From contig JBBSHE010000049.1 of assembly GCA_038253325.1 (NCBI GenBank), forward strand, positions 1 through 19,033: a stretch of 19,033 bases of DNA, written 5' to 3'. This DNA comes from JBBSHE01 sp038253325 (GTDB taxonomy: Bacteria > Actinomycetota > Actinomycetes > Propionibacteriales > Nocardioidaceae). Both the position numbers and the translations under genes were made by a program. The notes below the pieces were generated by a model. That model did not search any database. It saw only the letters and a program-made list of their open reading frames with translations, and was not told the origin of the DNA. Position 1 is the stretch's first letter; each line of letters starts with the position of its first letter. Of this stretch, positions 1-7,293 are shown piece after piece.

Positions 1-46
1 CGCGAGGGCGACACCGGCGTCCGCCACGAGCGCTGGCGCCCGTCGA

Positions 47-52
47 TACGAT
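47..52 (+). promoter_or_regulatory. Possible -10 box of the tRNA-Thr gene
   Basis: TACGAT lies 12 bases before the mature 5' end of the tRNA and fits the TAnnnT pattern of actinobacterial housekeeping promoters. No good -35 hexamer is visible at the right distance in the GC-rich sequence upstream, so this rests on one hexamer and its position. Confidence 0.35.
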
Positions 53-64
53 AGGGCGCTGGTC

Positions 65-137
65 GCCGGCGTGGCGCAACTGGCAGCGCATCCGACTTGT
101 AATCGGAAGGTTAGGGGTTCGAGTCCCCTCGCCGGCT
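65..137 (+). tRNA. tRNA-Thr, anticodon TGT
   Basis: A complete cloverleaf can be folded by eye. The acceptor stem GCCGGCG (65-71) pairs with CGCCGGC (130-136). The D stem GCGC (74-77) pairs with GCGC (86-89). The anticodon stem TCCGA/TCGGA (91-95, 103-107) encloses the loop CTTGTAA, giving anticodon TGT, which reads the threonine codon ACA. The T stem AGGGG/CCCCT (113-117, 125-129) encloses TTCGAGT. The discriminator base is T137. The following bases are CCCA, so a 3' CCA does not appear to be encoded in register and would be added after transcription. Confidence 0.97.
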
Positions 138-177
138 CCCACCTAGCCCCAGGTCGGGGGCCCGCTGGAGGAACACA

Positions 178-645
178 TTGGCTGAGGACGAGAAGGAACG
201 GCTCGACCGCGAGCTCATCGAGCTGCTCAACGAGTTGCGCGTGATGGTGACCGGCGTTCAGATGCTGTTCGCGTTCCTGCTGACGGTGGCGTTCTCGCAG
301 CGGTTTGCGACCGTGACGTCCCTGCAACGTGACGTGTACTACGCGACGCTGCTCAGCGCGGCGTTGGCGTCGATGTGGCTCATCGCTCCCGCTGTCTACC
401 ACCGTCTGCTGTTTCGGCATCACGAGAAGCAGCACATGATCTTCACCGCGAACAAGATGGCCATCGTCGGGGTGGCGTTCCTCGCGCTGTCGATAACAGG
501 TGTCCTGTTCCTCATCACCGACGTGTTGTTCGGAGGCGCCGCCACGATCATCGTCACCGCCCTCGCCTTCGTCGTCGTCCTCGGCCTGTGGTTCGTCCTG
601 CCGTTGGTGCGCAGAGGCGAACGGCTGACGAATCGAGCGGAATAG
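178..645 (+). CDS. DUF6328 family small integral membrane protein
   Basis: This 155-residue protein has an acidic and basic N-terminus (about residues 1-20) followed by four hydrophobic segments at about 24-41, 58-74, 93-113 and 117-143. The sequence around residues 18-40 (NELRV, GVQMLFAFLLTVAF) is what I know as the hallmark of the DUF6328 family, common in actinobacteria and of unknown function. It presumably sits in the cytoplasmic membrane. The start is TTG at 178, preceded by GGAGGA (167-172) at good spacing; no better start is nearby. It lies 40 bases after the tRNA and 105 bases before the glycosyltransferase operon, so it may be a single-gene unit. No biochemical role can be given. 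Confidence 0.85.
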   Translation: MAEDEKERLDRELIELLNELRVMVTGVQMLFAFLLTVAFSQRFATVTSLQRDVYYATLLSAALASMWLIAPAVYHRLLFRHHEKQHMIFTANKMAIVGVAFLALSITGVLFLITDVLFGGAATIIVTALAFVVVLGLWFVLPLVRRGERLTNRAE

Positions 646-691
646 CCCCCAGATCCTCAGCCGTAGTCCGCCGAGCGCTTGAATCTCCGCC

Positions 692-711
692 GTACAGCTG
701 CGGTGCTGTAC
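692..711. repeat. Perfect 7-bp inverted repeat ahead of the glycan operon
   Basis: GTACAGC (692-698) and GCTGTAC (705-711) are exact inverted repeats around the six-base spacer TGCGGT. The site lies 47 bases after the DUF6328 stop and 40 bases before the glycosyltransferase start. It could be an operator for the downstream operon or a weak terminator for the upstream gene. There is no U-run, and no convincing promoter hexamers could be aligned to it. Confidence 0.4.
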
Positions 712-750
712 AACTGCGGTCATCGGCGAACGACAGGAGGCCACCGGCTC

Positions 751-2013
751 ATGGGCGGGACGCGGGTCGGGCTGGTCTGCGGCTACCTCGACCCCGAGCG
801 GGACGGCGTGGCCGACTACACCCGCCGGCTCGCCGTCCAGCTCCACCTCACGGGACTCGAACCGCTGGTCATCACGACACACGAGTGGGCCATCGCTGCC
901 GGAGAAGGCGCCATCGGTGTCACCGAGCGGTGGGACGTCCGCGGCGTCGCGGCGGCTGCCCGGGCGCTGCGACGGCTGGACGTCGACCTGGTTCACGTGC
1001 AGTTCGCGCCGTCCGTCTTCGGCGGCTCTCGCGCCGTCGGCCTGCTGCCCTTGTTTCTGCCGCGACGCCTGCCCCTCGTCGTCACGCTGCACGAGTACGG
1101 CGTGTGGGCCGCGCTCGGCCGAGGACGGAGGCTCCGCTCGGCGCTTTGGTCGGCGGCCGAACAGCGTGCGTACGCCGATCGCGAAACGCTGCTGCTCGGC
1201 CCCCGGGCTGCGTTCCTCCTGGTGCCGTCCCCGGAGCAACTCGAGGTGTTGCGAGCACGCTGTCCCTCCGGGCGTGCGCCGACTGCATTCGAGGTACCGA
1301 TCGGCCTCAACGTCGAGATGCCAGCAGGCGACCGGGCCAGGGCCCGCGCTGACGTGCGACGCGCGCTCGGCGTGGCACCCGACGCGCCCCTCGTCGTGTT
1401 CTTCGGGTTCCTGCATCCCGAGAAGGGGCTCGACCGGCTGATCGCCGCGCTGGCCGGCGTACGAGCGCGACGGCCCGAGGCGCACCTCCTGCTGATCGGC
1501 GGTGCCGAGAGCCACTCGGTCCCCAGCGACGCCGCGGGCCGACTGCGCAAGGAGCTCGAGCGGGTCGCGACTGCGTACGGCGTGCAAGGTCAGGTCCACG
1601 TCACCGGCTACCTGCCCGACGCCGAGGTGTCCCGGCTGTTGCAGGCCGCCGACGCGGCAGCGTTTCCGTTCAATGCCGGTGTCACCCGCAAGTCGAGCTC
1701 GCTGCTCGCCGCGCTCGCCGCCGGTGTTCCGGTCGTCGCCACCGCACGACCAGGCGTCGTGCGCGCGGCCACCGAGTGCGATGGGGTGCTCCGGGTGCCA
1801 CCAAGCGACACCGGCGCGCTTAGCGAGGCGCTGGAACGGGTACTCGGCGACCGTGACCTCGCCGATCGGCTGACCAATGCGGGTCGAGCACGAGCGGCGG
1901 GCCAGAGCTGGGACGCGATTGCCGCCCTGCACGCCGAGGTCTACGGTCGGGCCCTGTCAACCGGTCGGGGCCTCGAGTCGCGGGCAAGAAAACCGGCAAC
2001 CGACGAAGGTTGA
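751..2013 (+). CDS. GT4-type glycosyltransferase
   Basis: This is a 420-residue GT-B fold glycosyltransferase of the family 4/1 superfamily, expected to move a sugar from an activated donor to a lipid- or glycan-linked acceptor at the inner face of the membrane. The N-terminal domain opens with VGLVCGYLDPERDGVADYT, the usual nucleotide-free half with a glycine loop, and has VHVQF near residue 85 and TLHEYG near 113. The donor domain begins near residue 212 with VVFFGFLHPEKGLDRLI. Where many GT4 enzymes have the E-x7-E signature, this one has a K-SSSLLAALAAG stretch (about residues 313-325), seen in a known subgroup. The open frame extends up to 679, but ATG at 751 is preferred: AGGAGG sits at 735-740 and homology begins at once. 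It is the first gene of a four-gene operon. Donor and acceptor cannot be inferred. Confidence 0.88.
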   Translation: MGGTRVGLVCGYLDPERDGVADYTRRLAVQLHLTGLEPLVITTHEWAIAAGEGAIGVTERWDVRGVAAAARALRRLDVDLVHVQFAPSVFGGSRAVGLLPLFLPRRLPLVVTLHEYGVWAALGRGRRLRSALWSAAEQRAYADRETLLLGPRAAFLLVPSPEQLEVLRARCPSGRAPTAFEVPIGLNVEMPAGDRARARADVRRALGVAPDAPLVVFFGFLHPEKGLDRLIAALAGVRARRPEAHLLLIGGAESHSVPSDAAGRLRKELERVATAYGVQGQVHVTGYLPDAEVSRLLQAADAAAFPFNAGVTRKSSSLLAALAAGVPVVATARPGVVRAATECDGVLRVPPSDTGALSEALERVLGDRDLADRLTNAGRARAAGQSWDAIAALHAEVYGRALSTGRGLESRARKPATDEG

Positions 2014-2041
2014 CCTTCGACGACGGTGAAGGAGAACGCGG

Positions 2042-2605
2042 ATGTCGCTGCGTGAGCGGGTCGTGCAGGGCACCGCGGGGCTGGCACGCCGGCTGCGGCG
2101 CGGTGGGCTCGCGGTCGGGCGGCAGTCGGCAGCGAGGGCGACCGAGGACCCGGCCCTGTTCCGTCCCCTCGTGTACGGCGATCCCGGTCGCCTGCACATC
2201 GCCCCGACTGCCGTGGTCAACAACGCCCTGTTCAACCTCTCGTCCGGTGAGATCACGGTGGGCGAGTACGCCTTCTTCGGCCACAACGTCTCGGTCCTCA
2301 CCGGAACCCACGACTGGACCAGGTTCGGTGCGGAGCGACAGGTTGCGGTGCCCACGTCGGGACGCGACGTCGTCATCGAGGAAGGCGTCTGGGTGTCCAG
2401 CAACGCCATTGTCGTCGCACCGTGCCGCATCGGAGCCCATGCGGTGGTCGGTGTCGGCTCGCTGGTACTTCGCGACGTCGAGCCGTACACGGTCGTCGCC
2501 GGCAACCCGGCGCGGGTCCTGCGGACCATCCCCCGGCCCGGCGAGGCAGTGGCGGAAGACGTGGACCCGGACGGCGGCGCCGCCGGAGCGGTGACGGCCG
2601 GATGA
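2042..2605 (+). CDS. Hexapeptide-repeat (LbetaH) acyltransferase, WbbJ/maltose O-acetyltransferase type
   Basis: The 187-residue protein carries a left-handed beta-helix from about residue 50 to 165, with hexapeptide turns such as ITVGEY, VVIEEG, VWVSSN, CRIGAH and AVVGVG, and ends the helix with VVAGNPARV, the standard closing motif of sugar O-acetyltransferases. GTHDW places the likely catalytic histidine at residue 90. Family members usually transfer an acetyl group from acetyl-CoA to a sugar hydroxyl or amino group and act as cytoplasmic trimers. The start ATG is backed by AAGGAGA (2029-2035). It follows the glycosyltransferase by 28 bases and overlaps the methyltransferase start by four bases (ATGA at 2602-2605), implying translational coupling. 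Its target is probably the glycan made by the neighbouring glycosyltransferases, which is inference. Confidence 0.88.
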   Translation: MSLRERVVQGTAGLARRLRRGGLAVGRQSAARATEDPALFRPLVYGDPGRLHIAPTAVVNNALFNLSSGEITVGEYAFFGHNVSVLTGTHDWTRFGAERQVAVPTSGRDVVIEEGVWVSSNAIVVAPCRIGAHAVVGVGSLVLRDVEPYTVVAGNPARVLRTIPRPGEAVAEDVDPDGGAAGAVTAG

Positions 2606-3474
2606 CGTCATCGACCGACGCGGACGGGCTGACGTGGGCCGAGCGCATGGGCGCGCTCGAGGCCCGAGTGCACGATCTGACCCGGGATCTGGTGAAGGCA
2701 TCGCAGCGGGTGGCCGAGCTCGAGACGGAGCTGCGCGAGCTCCAGGTCCACGTCGAGGGCAACGGTCCGCGATTCGCGGCGCTCTATGCCGACTTCACCG
2801 ACCGGTTCCGGGGGTCGACCGCCGAGGTCACTGCAAAGTTGGCGGTCTATCTGCCCGACGTACGACGGCTCGTCGGTGCGGGTGCCGACGGCGGCGCAGC
2901 CGGCACCGGTGTCGTGGACGTCGGCTCCGGGCGGGGGGAGTGGTTGGCGCTGCTGCGGGAGGCCGGCATACCCGCCTCGGGTGTCGACGTCAACCACAGC
3001 TTCGTCGAGGCGGGACGTCGGCGGGGTCTCGATCTGGTCCAAGGTGAAGCGGTCGCACACCTGGAGGGTCTGCCGGCGGACACGGTCGACCTGGTGACGG
3101 CGTTCCACCTGATCGAGCACGTGGACGTGGAGAAGCTGCTGGCTCTGCTTGCCGCGGCCAGGCAGGCACTGCGTCCCGGCGGCTGCGTCCTGCTCGAGAC
3201 GCCCAACCCGAGCAACCTTCGGATGGCGGCCTGCGACTTCTACAACGACCCGACGCACCGCTCACCGCTGCCGCCCGCCCTGACCGAATACCTCGTGTCT
3301 GCGTCGGGGTTCGTCGACGTCGAGGTGCGGCCCCTGAATCCTGGCCGATCGCCCTTCGAGTCTGCAGGCTCCGGCACCGATCAGCAGGTCGAGCGACTGG
3401 TGGCGCTCACTCTGTACGGACCCCAGGACTACGCGGTCCTCGGCTACAAGCGGCAAACGTCGGACCGAGGCTGA
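2602..3474 (+). CDS. SAM-dependent methyltransferase with N-terminal coiled coil (glycan-modifying type)
   Basis: The 290-residue protein starts at ATG 2602, overlapping the previous stop; the longer open frame upstream lies inside the acyltransferase gene. Residues about 13-52 are rich in heptad-like E/L/R and should form a coiled coil. Residues 61-72 (LYADFTDRFRGS) and the Rossmann-fold SAM-binding motif VVDVGSGRGEW (104-114) follow. The post-motif II stretch FHLIEHVD and the late motif FYNDPTHRSPLPP (about 213-225) resemble methyltransferases in O-antigen and capsule loci that cap or modify sugar chains. In characterised relatives of that type the coiled coil can serve as a molecular ruler or oligomer scaffold; whether this applies here is inference. 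The next gene starts two bases after its stop, so all four genes are probably one transcript. Methyl acceptor unknown. Confidence 0.85.
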   Translation: MTSSTDADGLTWAERMGALEARVHDLTRDLVKASQRVAELETELRELQVHVEGNGPRFAALYADFTDRFRGSTAEVTAKLAVYLPDVRRLVGAGADGGAAGTGVVDVGSGRGEWLALLREAGIPASGVDVNHSFVEAGRRRGLDLVQGEAVAHLEGLPADTVDLVTAFHLIEHVDVEKLLALLAAARQALRPGGCVLLETPNPSNLRMAACDFYNDPTHRSPLPPALTEYLVSASGFVDVEVRPLNPGRSPFESAGSGTDQQVERLVALTLYGPQDYAVLGYKRQTSDRG

Positions 3475-3476
3475 CC

Positions 3477-4646
3477 GTGTCGAGCGTTCGGACGGGCGCG
3501 CGGCGGATCCTCTATCTCGACGGCTTCACCATCCCCGCAGAACAGGTGGACCACAGCTGCGGCGAACCCTCCAGCGACGCGATCGGCTACGGAATCACGG
3601 CATCGTCGGCAATCCGCACCGGGCTGCGGGCTGCCGGCTTCCATGTCCTCCGACCGGAGATCACCGTCCCGTGCGACGTCGACGTGCGCGTCGGGAGGTT
3701 GCGTTGGCTGTTGTCGTCGTACGACGCGGCGCTCGATGTCTTGAGCACATCGCCGCCGCCTGAGGCCGTCTTCTGCTTTCACGCCTTCTCCACCTTTCCG
3801 GTCGAGATCCGGCGGATACTCCTCGACCTCGGGCTCGAGGTGCCGATGGTCGGCTACACACACGGCAGCCACTGGGATCCCACCGACACGTTCCGATCTC
3901 AGGCCTATCCCGGGATGGAGCTGCTCGACCTCGCCAATCTGCACGTCCTGGACCGTGTGCTCTTGGTATCGGAACATCTGCGCGCGACGCTGTGGCGCAC
4001 CATCTCGGCCTTCAACGCTTCGCTGGCCAAGTCGCTGGACACGAAGGTCGAGGTCGTGGGCCTGCCGCTGGACGTCGAGCGGATCGATGCGTGTCGCACC
4101 GACGACCGTTGGGCGCGCCCGACGGTTGTCTTCAACCATGCTCCTATCGTCAGCAAGAACCCCGAGCTGTTCGTTCGGGTGATCCGCAGGATCCTGCCGC
4201 GTTACGACGTGCAGGTGCTGTTCACCCGGCGATTCCCGCCGACGCGGGCAGGCGGTGCGGCCGTGGAAGCTCTCGCCGAGGACTTTCCCGAACAGGTGAT
4301 GCTGGGGAACGACCTGCCGCTGTCCGACTACTACCGATCACTGTGGATGGCCGAGCTGCAGGTTTCGACCGCGACGCACGAAAGCCTGGGCGTATCGACG
4401 ATCGAGGCAATGCACACCGGCACGTGCTGCATCCTGCCGCGCCTCGGCAGCTATCCGGAGATCACCGGCGACCATCCGGACGTGCTGTACGACTTGGGCG
4501 AGGGTCAACTGGAGGAACGTCTGACGTACTTCCTGGAGCACCCGGAGCGGCGGATGGCCGTGGCCGCGGACCTGCGGCGCGCCGCCGCACGTTACGCGCC
4601 TGACGTCGTCGTCCGGCGGATCGTCGACGTGCTGGATGCCGTCTGA
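3477..4646 (+). CDS. GT-B glycosyltransferase-like protein
   Basis: The 389-residue protein starts at GTG 3477, two bases after the methyltransferase stop, so it is probably translated by coupling. The N-terminal half is not one I recognise confidently; it has a MVGYTHGSHWDP segment near residues 124-135 and VLLVSEHLRATLW near 161-173. The C-terminal half looks like a GT-B donor domain: PTVVFNHAPIVSKNPELFVR starts it near residue 215, and VSTATHESLGVSTIEAMHTG (about 296-315) supplies an E-x7-E-like pair followed by RLGSYPEI. That last block resembles the donor site of the DUF3524/queuosine-tRNA mannosyltransferase group as well as ordinary GT4 enzymes. Context (another glycosyltransferase, acyltransferase, methyltransferase) favours a glycan or glycolipid role over tRNA modification. 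Substrates cannot be named. Confidence 0.75.
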   Translation: MSSVRTGARRILYLDGFTIPAEQVDHSCGEPSSDAIGYGITASSAIRTGLRAAGFHVLRPEITVPCDVDVRVGRLRWLLSSYDAALDVLSTSPPPEAVFCFHAFSTFPVEIRRILLDLGLEVPMVGYTHGSHWDPTDTFRSQAYPGMELLDLANLHVLDRVLLVSEHLRATLWRTISAFNASLAKSLDTKVEVVGLPLDVERIDACRTDDRWARPTVVFNHAPIVSKNPELFVRVIRRILPRYDVQVLFTRRFPPTRAGGAAVEALAEDFPEQVMLGNDLPLSDYYRSLWMAELQVSTATHESLGVSTIEAMHTGTCCILPRLGSYPEITGDHPDVLYDLGEGQLEERLTYFLEHPERRMAVAADLRRAAARYAPDVVVRRIVDVLDAV

Positions 4647-4670
4647 GGAGGTCCGAGGTTGAATGGAGCC

Positions 4671-4999
4671 ATGCCGCTTCATGGCGAGTACGAGCGAAAA
4701 CCGGCAAGCTGCGCAAGAACCCGGTCATGCGTGTCGAGCACGACGGAACGTATGCAGCAGTGGCCTCCAAGGGAGGCGCGCCCGAGCACCCGGTGTGGTA
4801 CCACCACCTTGTAGCCAATCCACAGGTCGAGGTGCAGGACGGGTCGCTCGAGCAGAACATGGTGGCGCGGCTGCTCTCCGGCGACGAGAGGGACCAGTGG
4901 TGGGAACGCGCCGTGAGCGCATTTCCGGACTACGCCGACTACCAGCGCAACACCGACCGAGAGATCCCGGTCTTCGTTCTGGAACCAGCGGCCGGCTGA
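4671..4999 (+). pseudogene. Deazaflavin (F420)-dependent nitroreductase family gene, internally deleted and frameshifted
   Basis: Bases 4671-4694 encode MPLHGEYE, the characteristic N-terminus of the Ddn/Rv1558-like F420-dependent oxidoreductase family. From 4694 the match continues in a different reading frame as AKTGKLRKNPVMRVEHDG, then WYHHLVANP, QWWERAVSAFPDYADYQ and IPVFVLEP to the TGA at 4997-4999. In intact relatives (about 140-150 residues) roughly 35-40 residues separate these two blocks, including the first beta strand of the split-barrel fold. Here they are joined at about 4692-4697 with a change of frame, so a deletion of roughly 100-120 bp has broken the gene. An internal ATG at 4727 could still yield a 90-residue fragment, which would lack the N-terminal part of the F420-binding fold. 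It lies 24 bases after the glycan operon. Confidence 0.8.
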
Positions 5000-5029
5000 C
5001 CACTTCCGGTGACCGATTCGCCCGTCACC

Positions 5030-5084
5030 GTTCACCGTACGTTCACCTCCAGCGACCGGATGCTTCACCTGGTCTGCCTAGCGT
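5030..5084 (+). promoter_or_regulatory. PHO box (PhoP-type direct repeats) and promoter of the pst operon
   Basis: Four consecutive 11-base units are visible: GTTCACCGTAC (5030-5040), GTTCACCTCCA (5041-5051), GCGACCGGATG (5052-5062, degenerate) and CTTCACCTGGT (5063-5073). The G/CTTCACC core repeating every 11 bases is the layout known for PHO boxes bound by the response regulator PhoP in Streptomyces and relatives. A possible -10 (TAGCGT, 5079-5084) follows directly, placing the repeats where an activator would touch RNA polymerase. This predicts induction of pstSCAB by phosphate limitation. Confidence 0.8.
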
Positions 5085-5137
5085 CGGCGCTGAACGGTGC
5101 AAACAGTGCTATCCGATCCCAGAGAGGGACCTGAAAA

Positions 5138-6262
5138 GTGAAGCAGTACCTGCGCAGGCGCGTGGCCCCATCAGTGGCCGTCGCGGCAACGCTCGCCCTC
5201 GGCCTCGCGGCCTGCGGGGCGTCGAACGAGAAGTCGACCGACAACACGACCAACCCCGGCAGCGGCTCCACCGGCGGCGGCTCGCTGAGCGGAACCCTGA
5301 ACGGCGCCGGGTCGAGCGCCCAGCAGTCGGCGATGGAGGCGTGGAAGGCCGGCTTCCAGTCCGCCAACAGTGGCGTCACCGTCAACTACGACCCGAGCGG
5401 ATCCGGCGCCGGTGTCGACCAGTTTCTCGCGGGTGGCGTCCAGTTCGCCGGATCCGACAAGTACCTCGACGACACCCAGATCAAGACCGCACAGAAGCAG
5501 TGCGGCGGCGCCTACGTCGAGGTCCCCGTCTACATCAGCCGGATCGGCGTCCTCTACAACCTCTCCGGCGTCAAGAGCCTGAACCTGTCGCCGGACACCG
5601 TCGCCGGCATCTTCACCGGCAAGATCACTAAGTGGAACGACTCGGCGATCGCCGCGGACAACCCCGGCGTGACCCTGCCGAGCACCACCATTACGCCGGT
5701 GCACCGCTCCGACGACTCGGGAACGACGAACAACTTCACCGACTACCTCGCCCAGGCCTCGCCGTCGGGCTGGACGTCACCGGCGTCGGAGACCTGGCCG
5801 TTCAAGAGCGGTGAGGCCGCAGACGGCACGTCTGGCGTGGTGAGTGCGATCGGCAAGGGCGACGGAGCGGTCGGCTACGCCGACGTGAGCCAGGCCGGGA
5901 GCCTTGGTGTCGCGAACATCAAGGTCGGCAGCAAGTTCGTGCCCCCCAACGCCGCCGCGTCCGCCACGGACGTGGAGTCGTCGAAGCTCGCGACCGGACG
6001 CCCGAAGAACGACATGGCAATCAACGTCAACCGGACGTCGACAGACAGCAACACATACCCGGTGGTGCTGGTTTCGTACCAGATCGCGTGCCAGAGCTAC
6101 TCGAACGCTGACTCCGCGAACCTGGTGAAGGCGTTCCTGACATACGAGGTCAGCCCCGCAGGCCAGCAGGCAGCCGCCAAGGCGGCCGGCTCGGCGCCGT
6201 TGAGCTCCGCGCTCAGCCAGCAGGCCACGACGGCGATCACCTCGATCGGGTCGGGGAACTGA
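5138..6262 (+). CDS. pstS: Phosphate ABC transporter substrate-binding lipoprotein PstS
   Basis: This 374-residue lipoprotein captures inorganic phosphate outside the membrane and delivers it to the PstCA channel. The N-terminus has a basic stretch (K2, R6-R8), a hydrophobic core and the lipobox LAAC with the lipidated cysteine at residue 26, followed by a Ser/Gly/Thr-rich linker to about residue 48. The mature domain begins with LNGAGSSAQQSAMEAWKAGF and contains the phosphate-binding segments YDPSGSGAG (about 85-93), FAGSDKYL and HRSDDSGTTNNFTDYL (about 189-204), all typical of PstS. Length is normal. The GTG start at 5138 is preceded by AGAGAGGG (5121-5128). It is the first gene of pstSCAB and sits directly behind the PHO box. 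A strong hairpin follows the gene. Confidence 0.97.
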   Translation: MKQYLRRRVAPSVAVAATLALGLAACGASNEKSTDNTTNPGSGSTGGGSLSGTLNGAGSSAQQSAMEAWKAGFQSANSGVTVNYDPSGSGAGVDQFLAGGVQFAGSDKYLDDTQIKTAQKQCGGAYVEVPVYISRIGVLYNLSGVKSLNLSPDTVAGIFTGKITKWNDSAIAADNPGVTLPSTTITPVHRSDDSGTTNNFTDYLAQASPSGWTSPASETWPFKSGEAADGTSGVVSAIGKGDGAVGYADVSQAGSLGVANIKVGSKFVPPNAAASATDVESSKLATGRPKNDMAINVNRTSTDSNTYPVVLVSYQIACQSYSNADSANLVKAFLTYEVSPAGQQAAAKAAGSAPLSSALSQQATTAITSIGSGN

Positions 6263-6276
6263 CCCCACGGAACGCG

Positions 6277-6319
6277 GGCGACGGACGACAGGTGGCTGGG
6301 GCCACGGTCGTCCGTCGCC
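6277..6319 (+). terminator. Large stem-loop between pstS and pstC
   Basis: GGCGACGGACGAC (6277-6289) pairs perfectly with GTCGTCCGTCGCC (6307-6319), and an inner GTGGC/GCCAC stem (6292-6296, 6301-6305) closes on the tetraloop TGGG. No U-run follows. The position, 14 bases after the pstS stop and 31 before pstC, suits an attenuator or mRNA-stabilising structure that lets pstS be made in excess over the membrane genes. That effect is inference. Confidence 0.75.
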
Positions 6320-6350
6320 TGATCGGCAACCAAGGAGCAGTGAGGAGGAG

Positions 6351-7292
6351 ATGGTGCCCGCCGCCCCGTCGTTGACCTCCGAGTCGCGCCAGCGCGTCGG
6401 TGAACGGGTCTTCTCCGGCACGGCACGCGGCGCCGGCATCGTGATCTTGGCGATCCTGGCCGGCGTCGCCCTCTTTCTCCTCGTCAAGGGGTTGCCGGCC
6501 TTCACCGCTCAAAAGTCGCAGATCAATGGTGGACACGGCATCACGGCCTACATCTGGCCGCTGCTGTTCGGGACAGTCCTCGCGGCGGTGATTGCGCTCG
6601 CGGTCGCGGTTCCGCTCGCACTCGGCGTCGCCCTGTTCATGGCGTACTACGTGCCTCGAAGGATCGGTGGCGTATTCGCGTACGCGATCGACCTGCTGGC
6701 GGCCGTACCGAGCGTTGTGTACGGGTTGTGGGGCATCACGTTCTTCGCCCCGCACCTGGTCCCGATGTACGCATGGCTGGACGCACACCTGGGCTTCATC
6801 CCGCTGTTCGCCGGACCGTACTCCTCCACCGGCCGTACGATCCTCACGGCATCGCTCGTCCTCGCGGTGATGGTGCTGCCGATCATCACCGCGATCACCC
6901 GGGAGATCTTCCTGCAGACGCCACGGCTGCACGAGGAGGCCGCGCTGGCGCTCGGGGCGACCCGCTGGGAGATGATCCGGATGGCCGCCTTGCCGTACGG
7001 CCGCTCGGGCATTGTCAGCGCTGCCATGCTGGGACTCGGTCGCGCGCTCGGCGAGACGATGGCGGTGGCAATGGTGCTGTCCGCGAGTGGCATCGTCACC
7101 TTCAACCTGATCTCGTCGACGAACCCGTCCACGATCGCCGCCAACATCGCACTGAACTTCAAGGAGGCGACCGGGCTACAGGTCAACACGCTGGTCGCCA
7201 GCGGCTTGGCCCTGTTTGCCGTCACGTTCGTGGTCAACTTCATTGCGCGCGCCATCGTCGAGCGCCGCAAGGATTTCTCGGGGGCGAACTGA
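6351..7292 (+). CDS. pstC: Phosphate ABC transporter permease PstC
   Basis: The 313-residue inner-membrane permease forms, with PstA, the phosphate channel. A long first membrane helix lies at about residues 27-48, and further helices follow through the binding-protein-dependent transport domain. RYVPRRIGG-type cytoplasmic loops and the EEAALALGATRWEMIRMAAL coupling motif (about 195-214), which contacts PstB, are present. The SYNONYMOUS family signature ARALGETMAVAMV follows as GRALGETMAVAMV. Length is normal for PstC. The ATG at 6351 directly abuts GAGGAGGAG (6342-6350), and GTG at 6354 would have better ribosome-binding spacing, so the start may be one codon later. Its TGA (7290-7292) is followed after one base by pstA. 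Confidence 0.96.
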   Translation: MVPAAPSLTSESRQRVGERVFSGTARGAGIVILAILAGVALFLLVKGLPAFTAQKSQINGGHGITAYIWPLLFGTVLAAVIALAVAVPLALGVALFMAYYVPRRIGGVFAYAIDLLAAVPSVVYGLWGITFFAPHLVPMYAWLDAHLGFIPLFAGPYSSTGRTILTASLVLAVMVLPIITAITREIFLQTPRLHEEAALALGATRWEMIRMAALPYGRSGIVSAAMLGLGRALGETMAVAMVLSASGIVTFNLISSTNPSTIAANIALNFKEATGLQVNTLVASGLALFAVTFVVNFIARAIVERRKDFSGAN

Positions 7293-7293
7293 G

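Noticed and set aside
1820..2701. A 293-codon minus-strand frame across the acyltransferase
   Set aside because: It is antisense to three strongly supported genes, has low-complexity Arg/Pro/Ser composition and no recognisable domain.
4727..4999. Intact 90-residue nitroreductase-family gene starting at the internal ATG
   Set aside because: The family N-terminus is still readable just upstream in another frame, so the short frame is better explained as the tail of a broken gene.
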